Shown piece after piece: positions 40,736 through 51,700 of a DNA stretch of 64,000 nt (position 1 is the first letter of the stretch; each line of letters starts with the position of its first letter). Source of the stretch: Prorocentrum cordatum (lineage: Eukaryota; Sar; Dinophyceae; Prorocentrales; Prorocentraceae); contig CAUYUJ010013892.1 in NCBI GenBank assembly GCA_963575745.1, forward strand, positions 234,594 through 298,593, read 5' to 3'. The position numbers were made by a program, and so were the translations under genes. The notes under the pieces are model-generated. The model did not search any database, was not told the origin of the DNA, and saw only the letters and a program-made list of their open reading frames with translations.

Positions 40736-41575
40736 GCCAGAGCCCGCGGCGCGGCACACCCCGCAAGCGCTCCAGACCGCACCACTCGCCGCCGCACACA
40801 CACCCCCTCGGCCTCGCCCTGCCACCCTCTGCAGGGGCAGGCGGGGCCCCGGTGGGGAGCCCCGCGAAGGCGAGGGCCGCGCGCGGCGGCGCCGAGGCAG
40901 GCAACCCGCAGGAGGAGGGGGGGGGGGCGGAGGCGAAGGAGGGGTGGGGGGGGGGCAGAGGAGGAGAGGAGAGGGAGGAGGAGGAGGAGGGAGGAGGAGG
41001 AGGAGGAGAGGATGGAGGAGGAGGAGGAGGAGGAGGGAGGAGGAGGGGTGGGGGGGGGGGGGGGGCAGAGCAGACCGACGCCGAGGGGGCACGGCACGGC
41101 GGGAGGGGGGAGGCGAAGGCGGCAGCAGAGGCGGCGAGGAGGCGAGGAGGAGAAGGGGGGGGCAGGCCGGGAGCCAGCGGAGGGGGCGCGGACGAAGGCG
41201 CCGGCGGCGGGAGAGAGGGAGCCGCGGGCGGGCGGGGCGAGGGAGAGGGGAGAGAGGGAGCCCAGCACGGCGAGGGCAGCCAGCCGCAGGCACGCCGTGC
41301 GGGCGGGTGGGAGCACGGAGCGCCGAAGGTGCGCACTGCTTGGCGGAATCATCTCGGCGGCGCAGCACTGCCCGCTCGGGCGGGGTGTTGACACGCGAAC
41401 GCCATCAGCTTGCCCTCCTCTCTCTCTCTCTCTCTCCCCCCCTTTTTTTTGTTTTTTTTTCTCTCTCTCTCTCTCTCCCTCTCTCTTTGTCCCTCCCTCT
41501 AGTCCGCCACCGTGCCTCGAGGCACGAGTTGGATGGAGGCCCGGACCCCAGCTTCACAAATCTCCTTGGTTTCCC
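40736..41575. repeat. GC/GGA-rich stretch and TC microsatellite, no gene seen
   Basis: Purine-rich GGA/GGGGGG block at about 40908-41065, GC-rich GAGGGAG words to 41270, a (TC)n plus T-run block at 41415-41490. Frames give Gly/Arg/Glu or Pro/Ser runs only. Confidence 0.8.
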
Positions 41576-42180
41576 CGCGGTTCCCCTGGGCTTGACCTTT
41601 TCGGGCCCAGCCCAGGGGGGCACCAGGACGGGCCAAGACGGCCGCAAGAGGCCTGCAACACGGTCCAAGAGGGCGCCGAGTCGCCGAACGATCTCTCCAA
41701 GACGCCCAAGATGGCCCCAGAAGGCCCAAGAGGCCTCCAAAACGTGCCCAGGAAGGCCCCAAGAGGCCAACATCGCTGATTTCCCTTAAGTGCTTGAAGG
41801 GTTTTGGGGTTCTCGCGGTTTAGGCTTCCCGACGCTTCAAGACGGCCTACGGGGCTCCCAAGATCGCCCCAACACGACCCAAGTCGCCCCCAAGAGGACC
41901 TCAAGACGGCCCCTAGGCGGGCCAAGAGGTGCCCAAGACGGGCCAAAAGGGTCCCAAAACGGCCCCAAGAGAGGCCCAAAAAATTGACCACAAACGGAAA
42001 CTCCGACCCTTCCGCTTTAAGAGGGCCCCAAAAGGCCCCAAGAGAGCCCCAGGAGGCTCCAAGAAGCGCCCCAGAAGTGCCCAAGAGGCCCCCAAGAGGC
42101 CCCAAGAGGCCCCCCAAACTGCCTCCAGTTGCCTCTAAACTGCCTCTAAGAGGCCCCCGAGAGGCCTCGCACGAGCTCTC
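41576..42180. repeat. Degenerate CCAAGAGGCCCC array
   Basis: Same short-unit class as inside the fold-back at 35741-38484, for example CCAAGAGGCCTCC and GCCCCAAGAGAGCCCC. No coding signal. Confidence 0.8.
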
Positions 42181-42884
42181 AACGAACGACCACGAAACCT
42201 CAGACCCACAACACAGGCACGGTGTTGGGATGGCCCGAAGGGCATTCGATTATATCCTTGCTCACTCCTCTCGTCGTGGACCATGTGATCGTGCTGTCAA
42301 TGCCGCATCGCCGACCCACGGAACCTCGAACACCTGACAGCAAGCATTCACGCGCAGCCGATCATACACGATGCGCAACGCGCACTTCGCACCACCAGTG
42401 GAAGGATGACCTGAAGCGAGAGAGCCACACCTCAGCCACCACGAACAGATGCTCACCCACGGCGACGCGCCGTGTATCCCAATCTGATCGAGCACAGAAA
42501 ATGCAGAGTCATGAGTGGCAGCGCGGTGAACCAAACAATAATTTGGGAGCCAATGCCATCCGAAGAGAATGCAACCAATAAACACCATGCCGTGAAGGCC
42601 TCTACCGGGAGGCTCGAAAAGTCCAGCCTGACTTGGCTTGTAATAGACCTTACTAGAACAATGCGCGCTTCGCGCGAGCTTAGCTTCTATCCAGGGGTTG
42701 GCCAGCGTCTATACGGGCCCGAGATGAACACTGAACTAGAACTGACAGCATGTTCGCATTGGTAGGCGCTGCAAGCTTGTTGCCTGGTGCGCTTCGGCTA
42801 TGTGTCGCAAGCTGCCAGAGTCCATCCATACATCCGAGACATCGTACGACTGTACAATCAAAGTTGTCACGCGGATCCAGAACA
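42181..42884. other. 0.7-kb stretch, no gene seen
   Basis: Moderate-GC unique-looking sequence; no domain recognised. Confidence 0.5.
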
Positions 42885-43115
42885 GTGGCATGTTGCACGC
42901 GGGATGTGCAAGCTATGGGGTGCAAACTACGTTGTGCAGGCCATTTGGTGCAGGCTGCATGATGCAAGCGGCGTGGCATTAGCTATGTGGTGCGAGCTAG
43001 ATCGTGCAAGCTAAGAGGTAGGGGATATGTGGTGTTAGCCATGTGGTGAAACAGATATGGTGCAGTGTATGGGGTGCGAGCTGCCTGGTGCAAGCTAAGG
43101 GTGCAAGCTGTACGG
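42885..43115. repeat. GTGCAAGCTATGTGGTGC degenerate repeat
   Basis: About ten units of 16-20 bp (GTGCAAGCTATGGGGTGC, GGTGCGAGCTAGATCGTGC). It is the inverted counterpart of the GCACCACATAG repeats elsewhere. Confidence 0.82.
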
Positions 43116-43730
43116 TGTAAGGAGGAGGATCGGAGGAGGAAGGGACGAGGAAGGAGGAAGATGGGCAGGGAGAGGATAGGAACGAAGGTGACTCTTGGGG
43201 GCCTCCCGAAGTCTCTTGGGATCTCCTTAGGATCTCTTGTTGAGGTCCTTGGGAACCGCATCTTGGGTGGACCATTTTGGGGGGTCAGGTTCCGAGAGGC
43301 AATTCAAGCTTCTGTTCTGAGACCTCTGTCAAGACATTCGTAGGGGCCTACTGGGCCATCCTGGAACTTCTTGCGCCGATTCTGGGCTCTCCGGGAAGCC
43401 TTTTGGGCCTCCGTGGAGCGATCCTGGGGGCAGCTTGGGCCGTCGTGGGCGGTCTGAAGTCCAGACAGGTGAGACACAGTGCACCTACTCAAACGCCAAA
43501 AGGAAAATCAACGATGTTTGATGATCGAGGCGCTAGTTGAAATGTTCATGGAACCCTGTCGGGGCGTCGTGGGGGCCTCTTGGCCCGTCTCGGAATCTTT
43601 TTGAGTCGTCTTGGGAAGATCTTGGGCCCGCTCGGGGCTTTGCTTGGCCGTCCTGGAGCCAGCTGGGGCCATTTGGGCGCACTCTCGGGCCGTACTGGGC
43701 AATGGGGGCCATCGAAAGCGACCAATACCA
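43116..43730. repeat. Degenerate CTTGGGGGCCTC array
   Basis: Starts with a GGA-rich patch, then short units such as TCTTGGGATCTCC and GGGGCGTCGTGGGGGCC, the inverted form of the CAAGAGGCC class. Confidence 0.75.
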
Positions 43731-44290
43731 TCAACACGCAGCGATGGCGGCGCATAACTGCTGAGCCTTCATTGGCGCGTAGCGTGAAACATCATGCGGC
43801 CCGCTGGTAACCCCCTTTGTTGTTCACTTCGCTCTCAGGGGACCCCATCGTCTCTTTGTACTCCGCCTCCTCCTCCTCGTCCCATTCCCTCTCCTCCCTT
43901 CTCATCTTGGGAAAGGGCCCAACCTGCGAGGTCTGGTACAAAGGATATCTTTGAGCGGTGCTTCTGAGTGTTTGCGCGCCTTGTCTCCGTCGTCGTCGCC
44001 GTCAACGGCTGCGTCGTGTTCGTAGGGACTGTTGCCCTTGTCGGGACTTATTTTCCTGATGCAGTCACAACCACTACCAACCCTTCATCGTCGTCGTCCT
44101 CCTATTCTCCCCACTCCTCCAGGTCCAACCTCCTTCCCCATCCTACACGTCGTCCCAGTAATGATCATGACTCCTCATCGACGTGCCCGGATAAAAATAA
44201 GAAGTAAACGCGAATAAGACTCAATGCACGACTCCTCATCCTTCCTCACTCATCCTCCTCCTACTCCCTCCACCATACTCACACCTCCAC
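43731..44290. other. Intergenic stretch, no gene seen
   Basis: Unique-looking moderate-GC sequence rich in TCGTCGTC and CTCC words. Confidence 0.5.
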
Positions 44291-44405
44291 CCTCCTTCCT
44301 CCTCCTCCTCCTCCTCCTCCTCCTCCTCCTCCCTCCTCCTCCCCCCTCTCCTCCTCCTCCTCCTCCCCCTCACCCTCCTCCTCCTCCTCCTCCTCCTCTG
44401 TCTTC
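44291..44405. repeat. CTC trinucleotide microsatellite
   Basis: Plus-strand CTC/CCCTCC array. Confidence 0.95.
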
Positions 44406-44830
44406 CCCTTCCCCCCATATCTCAGAGTCCTCCTGCATGCTCGCGCTCTGCCCCCTGGTTCGCCGACAGGGGCCACGTCCGAGCGCATCTCCTACCCGCC
44501 GGGACGGCGTGCAGCCGCCGTGCTGCCCTTTTTTTCAGCGTGGACGCGCTGCCTCGGCGCCAACGCCGCGGCGAAGTAAGTGGGTGGCCGAGAGAGCACG
44601 GGGCGCACATCGCGCGCGCGGGGGGGGCGACCTGCCGCCCTCGCCTGCGCGCCGCGCGCCTGCCTCCCCCCCCCGGACGGAGAGCTGCGCTCCCCGCCGT
44701 GTGCGCAGCGCGTACGCTTCGCTCGCGGAGCAGCCGTCCGCGGCGAGACCGCGCGCGAGCGGGCGAGCTGTGTGCTGCCGCCTGGGCGCGGCACGCAGCC
44801 TGCGCTCGCGGACGCACGCGGCAGCTGTTC
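44406..44830. other. GC-rich stretch, no gene seen
   Basis: Rich in GCGCGC and CGCGAGCGGGCG; no domain recognised. Confidence 0.5.
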
Positions 44831-44912
44831 CTTCCTCTCCATCCTCTCTCCTCCTCTCTCCTCCTCTCTCCTCCTCCTCCTCCTCCTCCTCCTCCTCCTC
44901 CTCCTCCTCCTC
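44831..44912. repeat. CTC trinucleotide microsatellite
   Basis: TCTCTCCTCC units changing to pure CTC. Confidence 0.95.
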
Positions 44913-45498
44913 CTCATCATCATCTGCCTCCTAATCGTCCTCCCAATTCTCCTCCTCCTCATCATCCTCCTCCTGCTCCATCCTCCCTCCTCTCCCTGCC
45001 CGCTCCTGCTCGCTCCCCTGGAGCACCCCTCGCATGGTCAAAATGCCGCAGTCGCCCCAGCGCCAAGCAAAACGCTCGCCCGAAAGCGGCACTCCGCCTG
45101 GGCCTTTGGGGCGCGGCGCATAAGCTGAGGGGCCGCACGCGAGGGGGCGGAGCGTCGCTCCCGCACGAGCAGCGCACAACTCTCGCCTGGGCGTGGCGCG
45201 CCTTCTCCGTTCGCCCAGTCGTCGGGAGCAGGAGCGGTGCCGCACGCGAGCGGCGGACGTGCTGCCGCGCAGCAGGAGGGCCGCAGACGAGCGGTCGAGA
45301 CGCCGCTCCCGCGCAGGCGCCAAGCCGATTCCGCTCGACAGCGGCGCTCACGCCCGGGCGCGGCGCACACTCTCTGGCCCGCGCGCGAGCGGGCGAAGTG
45401 GTCGCTCCCTCGCGCACGCGCCGCGCAGGGCTTCGCCGGAGGGCGGCGCTCCCGCTTCCGCAGAGACTTCGTAGGAGAGCGGCGCTCGAGCCCTGCCT
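44913..45498. other. GC-rich stretch with degenerate GCGAGCGGCG words, no gene seen
   Basis: Very GC-rich, with loosely repeated segments such as GAGCGGCGGACG, GCGCGAGCGGGCG and GGCGGCGCTCCCG. Long frames in all phases are explained by composition. Confidence 0.5.
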
Positions 45499-45672
45499 GG
45501 AGGCCTCCCAGATGGGGCCGGAAGATCACGCCGCATCGGCAACGCATCGGCGACGTCGGCGATGCACTCTTGCGCCATCGGCGTGGCGAAAGTCGGGATC
45601 TGCATCGAGCCGCATCGGCGACGCATCGGCGATGCGGCGCGATCCTCCGACCGCATCTGCTCGGACTCGTCT
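45499..45672. mobile_element. Family A inverted-repeat element, copy A5
   Basis: Left end GAGGCCTCCCAGATGGGGCC; right end GATCCTCCGACCGCATCTGC then TCGTCTGGGATGACT. GCATCGGCGACG modules in the middle. Some 25 bp separate it from element E3. Confidence 0.8.
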
Positions 45673-45697
45673 GGGATGACTGGAGCGCAGACTTCGC

Positions 45698-46071
45698 TCG
45701 GCGGCGAGCGAGGGGGGGAAGTGAGACGGGGCGAGCCTTCTCCGTAGGCTCGGGAGTCCCCAGGCCTCGTGAGGAGGCTTCTGAGCTCTCCCCGAAGGCA
45801 CAACAAACTTCTCAGAAGGCGCCAGGGCTTCTGAGAAGCCCCGCAGCCTCCCGAGAAGGCCTTCCGCTCCTCTCAAGTCGGGCGTGTCCCCCGACAGGGG
45901 GATCCTGGGCGAAAAGTGACAAACCACATAATATGCTCCCCACGTGGGAAAACACAGTCCAGACATCGCCCCAAGACTTTTTGCTTGACCATCTTCGAAG
46001 CTTCCCCCTCTAGAGGGACAGGCCCGACTTACCACTTCTCCCTCCCCCCCCCCTCGCTCGCCGCCCCCACT
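45698..46071. mobile_element. Family E TIR element, copy E3, interrupted by element G
   Basis: Left end TCGGCGGCGAGCGAGGGGGG; right end CCCTCGCTCGCCGCCCCCA. Flanks TTCGC (45693-45697) and CTCGC (46072-46076) fit a decayed 5-bp target duplication. Internal modules TTCTCAGAAGGCGCC and CTTCTGAGAAGCCCCGC. Element G lies inside. Confidence 0.72.
45875..46030. mobile_element. Family G TIR element, nested in E3
   Basis: 156 bp; ends AAGTCGGGCGTGTCCCCCGA and (inverted) AAGTCGGGCCTGTCCCTCTA, with a lower-GC interior (GTGACAAACCACATAATATG). It splits the right arm of E3. No second copy was noticed in the window and no clear target duplication is visible. Confidence 0.72.
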
Positions 46072-46705
46072 CGCACCCCAGCGGCGCTCCGAGCCTCGCC
46101 GCAACGCGCACGCTCCGCCTCCGCCCGCCCCCGCTCGCAAATTCTTCCCGGCACGGCGCGCGCGGCGTGGCCCCGCAAGGGGGGTGCTCTCTCGCCGGGG
46201 CGCCGCGGGGAGGGGGAACGGCACCCCCTTGAGGGCTCGGAGCCCGCGAGGCCAAGGGCCCCCTGGGAGGGGGCACTCGGCTGCAGTGGCACGCGCGACG
46301 GAGCAAGGGGCCCGCGCGGTGCTCGCGCGCAGGAGCGCTCGCGTCGGGCCAGCGCGAGGGGCAGCGACAGAGGGGGGGGGGCGGAAGCGGGCGGGGAGCA
46401 TCGACCGGGGCTCGGCGACACATCGCCGGCAGACCGGCGAGCGTTCCTGGGCGGGGTGGGCTATGGCGCCCCGAGGGGCGATCAGTGGGCGATTGAGAGG
46501 CGATGCGCCCCAGAGCCTACCCCCCCCCCATTATCCTTGCCTCGTTGCCCCTGAGGACGACTCGGGTTGGCCCCACGGGGCCATCAAGACAATGACGAAA
46601 CCCAGCCTGAGATCTGATGCGAGCTTCGGCTGCAACCGTTCCACGAAAACGGGAGCGTGAAAATTCAGGACGGGGCCGTCAAACGGCGTGGGCTCGCCCC
46701 GAATG
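46072..46705. other. GC-rich stretch, no gene seen
   Basis: GCGCGC-rich at 46080-46420, then unique-looking sequence. No domain recognised. Confidence 0.5.
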
Positions 46706-46855
46706 TGGCGGCGCGCGCGAGGGGGTGGAAGAAGGGAGGAGGCCTTCTTAGACGGAGGCCGCTTCTCAGAAGGCGCTGGCCTTACATCGATAGGTAAGGC
46801 CCGCGCCGTCTGAGAAGCAGAGGTGCTTTTAAGAAGTCCTCCCCCCGCCCCCTCT
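46706..46855. repeat. Family E-like hairpin
   Basis: Inverted modules GGAGGAGGCCTTCTTA / TTAAGAAGTCCTCC, CTTCTCAGAAGGCGC / GCGCCGTCTGAGAAG and GGCCTTAC / GTAAGGCC meet at about 46787. It shares the TTCTGAGAAGGC motif with family E but lacks its TCGGCGGCGAG ends. Confidence 0.65.
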
Positions 46856-47194
46856 GCGAGTGGCTGCCAGGCCCTGATTCCAGCCAACCCGAGTCTTGCG
46901 TTTCCCCGGCGCGCAGAGGTCGGCGAAGACTCGGCGCCGCGCGTGCGCGCAGAGAGCGCCCTCCGCTCGGCAGGTGGCGCCGCGCGCGCGTCCCGATGTC
47001 CAGGAGCGCCGGCGTGGATTCTGTGCTATGGCGAAGGAGGGTGGGAGCGGGCGAAGCCCTCCGACTCGTTCGAGCTTGCCAGCCACCCCTCACTCTCTCC
47101 TCGCTCTCTCCTTCTCCTCCGCCTCCTCTTCCTCACTGGAATCCTTCTCCTTGTCATCCAGTTCCAACATTCCCTCGGAACCATTATCTTGCTG
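46856..47194. other. GC-rich spacer, no gene seen
   Basis: No domain recognised; grades into a CTC array. Confidence 0.5.
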
Positions 47195-48375
47195 CCCCGC
47201 CTCCTCCTCCTCCTCCTCCCCCTCCTCCTCCTCCTCCTCCTCCTCCTCCTCCTCCTCCTCCTCCTCCTCCTCCTCTTTCTCCTCCTCCTCCTGCTGCTCC
47301 TCCATTCCTTCTCCTTGTGATTAACTCCTCCCTGTCGCACTCCGAGGCCGGTCGGAAGGGCGTGCCAGACGTTTCGCCGGACACTTCCTTACCACTTACG
47401 ACCCTGAAGGTTAGAATATGCCAACAATTTCACACATGGAGGGCGGGTCGCTTCCAAAAGGTGGCTCTCGCGTTAGCGCCGCGCACATTCGTTTTAAATC
47501 ATTGCAGGAATGTTGCGGATTGAGGGCGGGTGGCTTTCCAAATGTGACGAGTCGTACTCAAAATGTGGCACCCGCCTGAGCGCCGCGCACATTCTCTGAA
47601 ACGATTACAGAGCTTCACGGATTGAGGGCGGGTCGTTTTCAAAATGTGGCACCCACCTGAGCGCCGCGCACATTGTTCTGACAGATTACAAAGCTTCACG
47701 GATTGATGGCAGGGTCGTTTTCAAAATGTGGCTCTCGCCTTAGCGCCGCGCGCATTCGTACTTATTGGAAAATTGCACAGGTTTCACGGATTGAGGGCGA
47801 GCCGTTTTCAAAATGTGGCTCTCGCCTCGGCGCCGCGCACACTCGTCTCAAACATTTGCAGGGGCTTCACGGATTCAAGGGGGCCGTGAAAAAAATGTGG
47901 CTCTCGCCTTGGCGCCGCGCACATGACTCTGAACATGGTCAAACATGTTGTGCGGATTGAGGGCGGGTCGTTGTCAAAATATGGTTCTCGCCGTAGCGCC
48001 GCGCACATTCGATTCAAACAATTGCAGCAGTTACGTTGACTCGCGGTGCTGAAGTCCCAGGAGTGGTGTTCTGGCACCATTCAGGACCGACAAGACGCAA
48101 CAGTCAGGTTGACTCGTGGCGTTGAAGTCCTGAGAATGGTGTTTTGGCACGCTCCATGACTTTCACACGGTTGTCCTCCAACGGGACACTTCCCAATGTG
48201 GAAGTGAATCATTGTATGAAGCCTATGAAGAGGGAGCTTGGAGGGAGGGTATATCAACCGTTGGTGAGTCTTGTGTGTTGCACTTGTCCTTCTCCTCCTC
48301 CTGCTCCTCATTCTCTTCCTCCTCCTCCTCCTCCTCCTCCTCCTCCTCCTCCTCCTACTCCTCTTCCTCCTCCTC
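47195..48375. repeat. Higher-order repeat Q, copy 1
   Basis: Order left to right: CTC array (47200-47275); junction with GGGCGTGCCAGACGTTTCGC; seven or eight units of about 80 bp (landmarks GGATTGAGGGCGGGTCG, TTTTCAAAATGTGGCTCTCG, GCGCCGCGCACATTCG) to about 48030; two units of about 65 bp (landmarks ACTCGCGGTGCTGAAGTCCC and GACGCAACAGTC); a tail with ACACGGTTGTCCTCCAACGG; CTC array (48285-48375). The same order is repeated at 53990-56635. No coding signal. Confidence 0.88.
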
Positions 48376-48833
48376 ACCCTGATCCTAACCCATTCCCGCT
48401 CGTGCCACTTCCCATGCACATCGATGCCTCTGCACGCCCGGCCGAGCTGGCGGACCACTGGCCTAGCTGGTCCACCCTCGTCGACTGCCAGGCCAGCCGT
48501 GTCCCCGAGGAAGAGAGATCGAAGGGAAAGGACTACTCATGAATATGCGCCGATCCTCCCCAGGCTCGTTCTGGGCCAAGGAGCGGTGCATACGCCCTCA
48601 CGGCTAGGCCAGGGAAGCCTACCCAGACCCCCGACGCTACGATTTTTCCATAAGCTCGACCCACTCCCTGGGACTGGACTTTGATCCCGAGCTGTATCTT
48701 GACCCTCCCGAGGCCGGTCGAACGGCCAGTGCCGAAAACAGCGAAGACCTCCCGCCGTGAGGTTGGCTCATGACTCGTGTGGCACCGGGACTGGCGTGGC
48801 CCAGACCGATGCCTGTGCACAGCCCCTGCCGCC
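48376..48833. other. Spacer, no gene seen
   Basis: Contains diverged matches to the arms of element J (for example GGTGCATACGCCCTC at about 48586), suggesting an older related copy. No domain recognised. Confidence 0.5.
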
Positions 48834-48839
48834 CGAAGA

Positions 48840-49006
48840 TAGGGCGACGAGATCTATGCATATCCACTGCTCCTGGCCAGGCCCATCCTGGGCCCAGGAG
48901 CGGTGTATATGCCTCCCTGGCCAAGCCAGGAGGGCGTATACACAGCTCTTGGGCCCAGGATTGGCCTGGCCGGGAGCAGTGGATATGTATAGACATCGTC
49001 GCCCTA
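48840..49006. mobile_element. Family J hairpin element with 6-bp target duplication
   Basis: A nearly loopless 167-bp inverted repeat centred near 48923. Left arm TAGGGCGACGAGATCTATGC...; right arm inverted TAGGGCGACGATGTCTATAC.... By eye the arms match at close to nine positions in ten. CGAAGA flanks it exactly (48834-48839 and 49007-49012). A transcript would form a long stem. Confidence 0.88.
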
Positions 49007-49252
49007 CGAAGAGAGAGAGAGAGAGGAGCACCCGCGGGAGCGAGCGGGGCCTGCTCCGGGGCCTTGCGCCGCGGCGGGACCGCTGCCAGGCCGAGGTCCT
49101 TCGCCGAGAGGCCGGCGCGCCGAAGGTCGCGCGCGCGCGCTGCGGTGCGCGAGGCGCATCGGGGCGGATCGGAGGCGCTTCGAGGCAGCCGCAGGCGAAC
49201 CCGATGCCCCTGCAGGTCAGATTTCTGCAAAGGCTGGCGGGTGGTCAAGCAG
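49007..49252. other. Short spacer, no gene seen
   Basis: GA run at 49011-49026, then GC-rich sequence; ends at the target duplication of F2. Confidence 0.5.
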
Positions 49253-49425
49253 TCGGGGATGGACAGACCCCCCTTTAGTGAAACGTGGTTTAGTGAAAAC
49301 GACCTGAAGCCCAAACCTGGCGGGCGCAAGCCTGGAAAATAACGGCCACGGCGCCCTCTCGAGAACCGAAAACGGACAATTCACTAATCGACGTGTCACT
49401 GTTGGGGGTTCTGTCCACCCCCGAA
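49253..49425. mobile_element. Family F TIR element, copy F2, with 5-bp target duplication
   Basis: 173 bp; ends TCGGGGATGGACAGACCCCC and (inverted) TCGGGGGTGGACAGAACCCC, flanked exactly by AGCAG (49248-49252 and 49426-49430). It shares CGAAAACGG and ATCGACGTGTCA with F1. Non-coding. Confidence 0.9.
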
Positions 49426-49430
49426 GCAGG

Positions 49431-50754
49431 GGAACCCCAGCGGGGGTGTCCGGTACCCCAACGTCGAGTGGACCCGCGGGTGGGGGGTTCGCAAGCGGCC
49501 GCAGAGCTCTGCCTCTAACAGCCCCAACCTGCCGGGTGGGGAGAACGGATCTGGGCTTGGGGTGAGGGGCGACAGAGCCAGCCAAAGAAGCGGCCGTGGG
49601 CTGGGGTGGCGCTCGAGAAGTGGCAGCGGTTCCAATGGAGGGGGGGGGGGGCGAAGGGGGCGGTCTTCTCGGCAGGGCCGGGGGGCCTCTTGAGAAGGCT
49701 CGGAGGCTTGCCAGCTGCGGTTTCGGAGAGGCCAGGAGGGCTTCTGAGCAGCTCTCCTGGCTACCGCGTGGAAGCTTGCCCTCCCTCCCCCCGTCTCCGC
49801 CGACCCCACGAGGGGAACGTCGGGGGGCGGGCTGAATAGGGGGGAGGGGGGCGCATCGACCAAGAAATGGCGACACGCATCTCGCCACGACATGCGCCGA
49901 GCTGGAATCCGGACGCCTCGGCGACGGGCCCCGGGCCGCGAGACCGTGCGCTCCAGGGCGGGGCGGACCATCGGGCCCCTGTTGGCGACGATCGGTGCGC
50001 CGCCCACCGGGAGACCACCTCCCCGTGGCCAAAGCCCCGGTCGGAGAGGAGGGGGTGGGAGTCAGCGCCCCTCTACCGGGGACTCCACCAACGGGTACTT
50101 TGGACAGTGGCCCGGCGAACCCGATCCTCCCCGATGTGGGCAACGCTGCCATGCCAGAAAGAGGCGCTGAAGCGGCAACTTGCGGCAAGGTTCCAAAGTA
50201 TCCATTAGTGAGTACCCGCTACGGTGCCGCTGAGGGAGAGGAGAGAAGGACAAGCTAGGTGCGCTCGCGCCATACATACCATCCTATCCCCACCTCCAAA
50301 TCCCTTACCACTGCGCTGATCTGTTACTACATCTGCGGACGCATATCATAGCCGACATGGAGCTCTAAAGAAGACCCCTGATCATGTTATGCGCAATCGA
50401 AAAAAGGAAAGCTGCGTACATATGAGGAGGAAGAGAAGGAGGATCATGAGGAGGAGTTGGCGGGTGAGAAAGAGGACGAGCAGGAGAGACCCACGGAGGA
50501 CGAGGAAGCACAAGGACGATGACGAATAGCAGCATCAGGAACTGGAGTGGAAGGAGGGGGAAGAGCAGGATGACCAGGGGAAGGCGGAGGAGGGGAAATG
50601 AGGGTGCGACAACGATGAAAAAGGACTCGGATCCAACAAAGTGGCCCACGTTGGGGCGGGATCGCCATCCTCAACGACGGGAGCAAAGCGCCGATCCGGG
50701 ACAGAGGGAAGGGAGCTCGCCACGGGGACCCACCCCTCCCGCAGCCCTGGAGGT
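49431..50754. other. 1.3-kb stretch with an E-like palindromic block, no gene seen
   Basis: 49616-49860 contains CTCTTGAGAAGGCTCGGAGG, GGAGGGCTTCTGAGCAGCTC and CTCCCTCCCCCCGTCTCCGC in an E-like arrangement, heavily decayed. A GGA-rich patch is at 50420-50600. No domain recognised. Confidence 0.55.
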
Positions 50755-51700
50755 CGGAAATGGCGCCTCCTTGCCTCCTGGGCGCCGCTCGCCAAGAGGT
50801 ACCCCCCTGCCCCCGTGGCCCTGGCCCGAGGATCCCGGGCGCTCCTCGCCGGGGGGGCCCGCCCGCCCCAGGCGGCCTCGACCTGGCCTCTCCCCGCGGC
50901 ACTCCCGGAAGAGAGGCAGCTGCCCCCCTGGCAGTGTGTCCGGCAACGCGTGGCACGCGCCAGCCCGAGACCTGTCGGGATGCAGCCAGCTGTTTCCCTC
51001 CGACTCTGGGCGGCAGCGTGGGGCCACACGGTTCGAAACACACAGTGTTCACATGTGCCGTGGCCGCCGGCCTGGGACCGATACGCTGTGGAGCAACACA
51101 GGGGTGACACGTGTCACCCCGAAAGCAGTGGGAATTAACAATCTCACCTTTCCTGGGCGTCAGCACAGGATCACACGGCGTAAAACGACACAAGGCTGAC
51201 CCATGCCACCATGGTCCGTAGCAGAGCGAGTACAAATAGTTTGGCGGTGGCCTGCGAGAGGGGGGGGCGAGCAACACAGCTGAAATGGTTGACCGGTCAG
51301 CAACAAGCATTCACTACTGATTCAAGGAAACAGAGCCTGCTCATGGACCGCCCATGGCTTACCCGTGGCCTGCTCCTTGCGGCCCTATGGCCTGCCAATG
51401 ATTTGCCTACGGCCTTCCCATGGCCTGCTGATGCAGTACCCATGGCCTACACCTGGCCCCAGCCCGAAGACGGCGTTCCTTGACTCCTGGGTGCCGCTGG
51501 CCGCGGACCCACCCGCCCCCACGGCCCCAGCCTGGAGATGGCGACCCTTGCTTCCTGGGTGCCGCTGGCCACGGGGCCCGCGAGACGGCGATTCCTGGGC
51601 GCCGCTCGCCACAGGGACCCCCCTGCCTGCCCACGGGAGCCCAGCCAGAAGAGGGCGTCACTTGTTTCGTGGGCGCCGCTCACCATCAGGACCCAACCCT
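50755..51700. repeat. Repeat K segments and unique spacer
   Basis: TGCCTCCTGGGCGCCGCTCG (about 50775) recurs in diverged form at about 51480-51500, 51550-51570, 51593-51612 and 51660-51680 (for example TTCCTGGGTGCCGCTGGCCA), giving units of 60-70 bp. Between them, GGGGTGACACGTGTCACCCC at 51101-51120 is a perfect 20-bp palindrome. No gene seen. Confidence 0.6.

Noticed and set aside
40178-41779. 533-codon plus-strand frame as a gene
   Set aside because: It runs through repeats D and L and the GGA-rich block; composition explains it and no domain is visible.
44540-46013. Long Ala/Arg-rich frames in the GC-rich region as genes
   Set aside because: All three frames on both strands are open at once and the region includes elements A5 and E3.
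51101-51120. Perfect 20-bp palindrome GGGGTGACACGTGTCACCCC as an element centre or operator
   Set aside because: The flanking sequences do not continue the inverted symmetry and no second copy was noticed; kept only as a note under repeat K.
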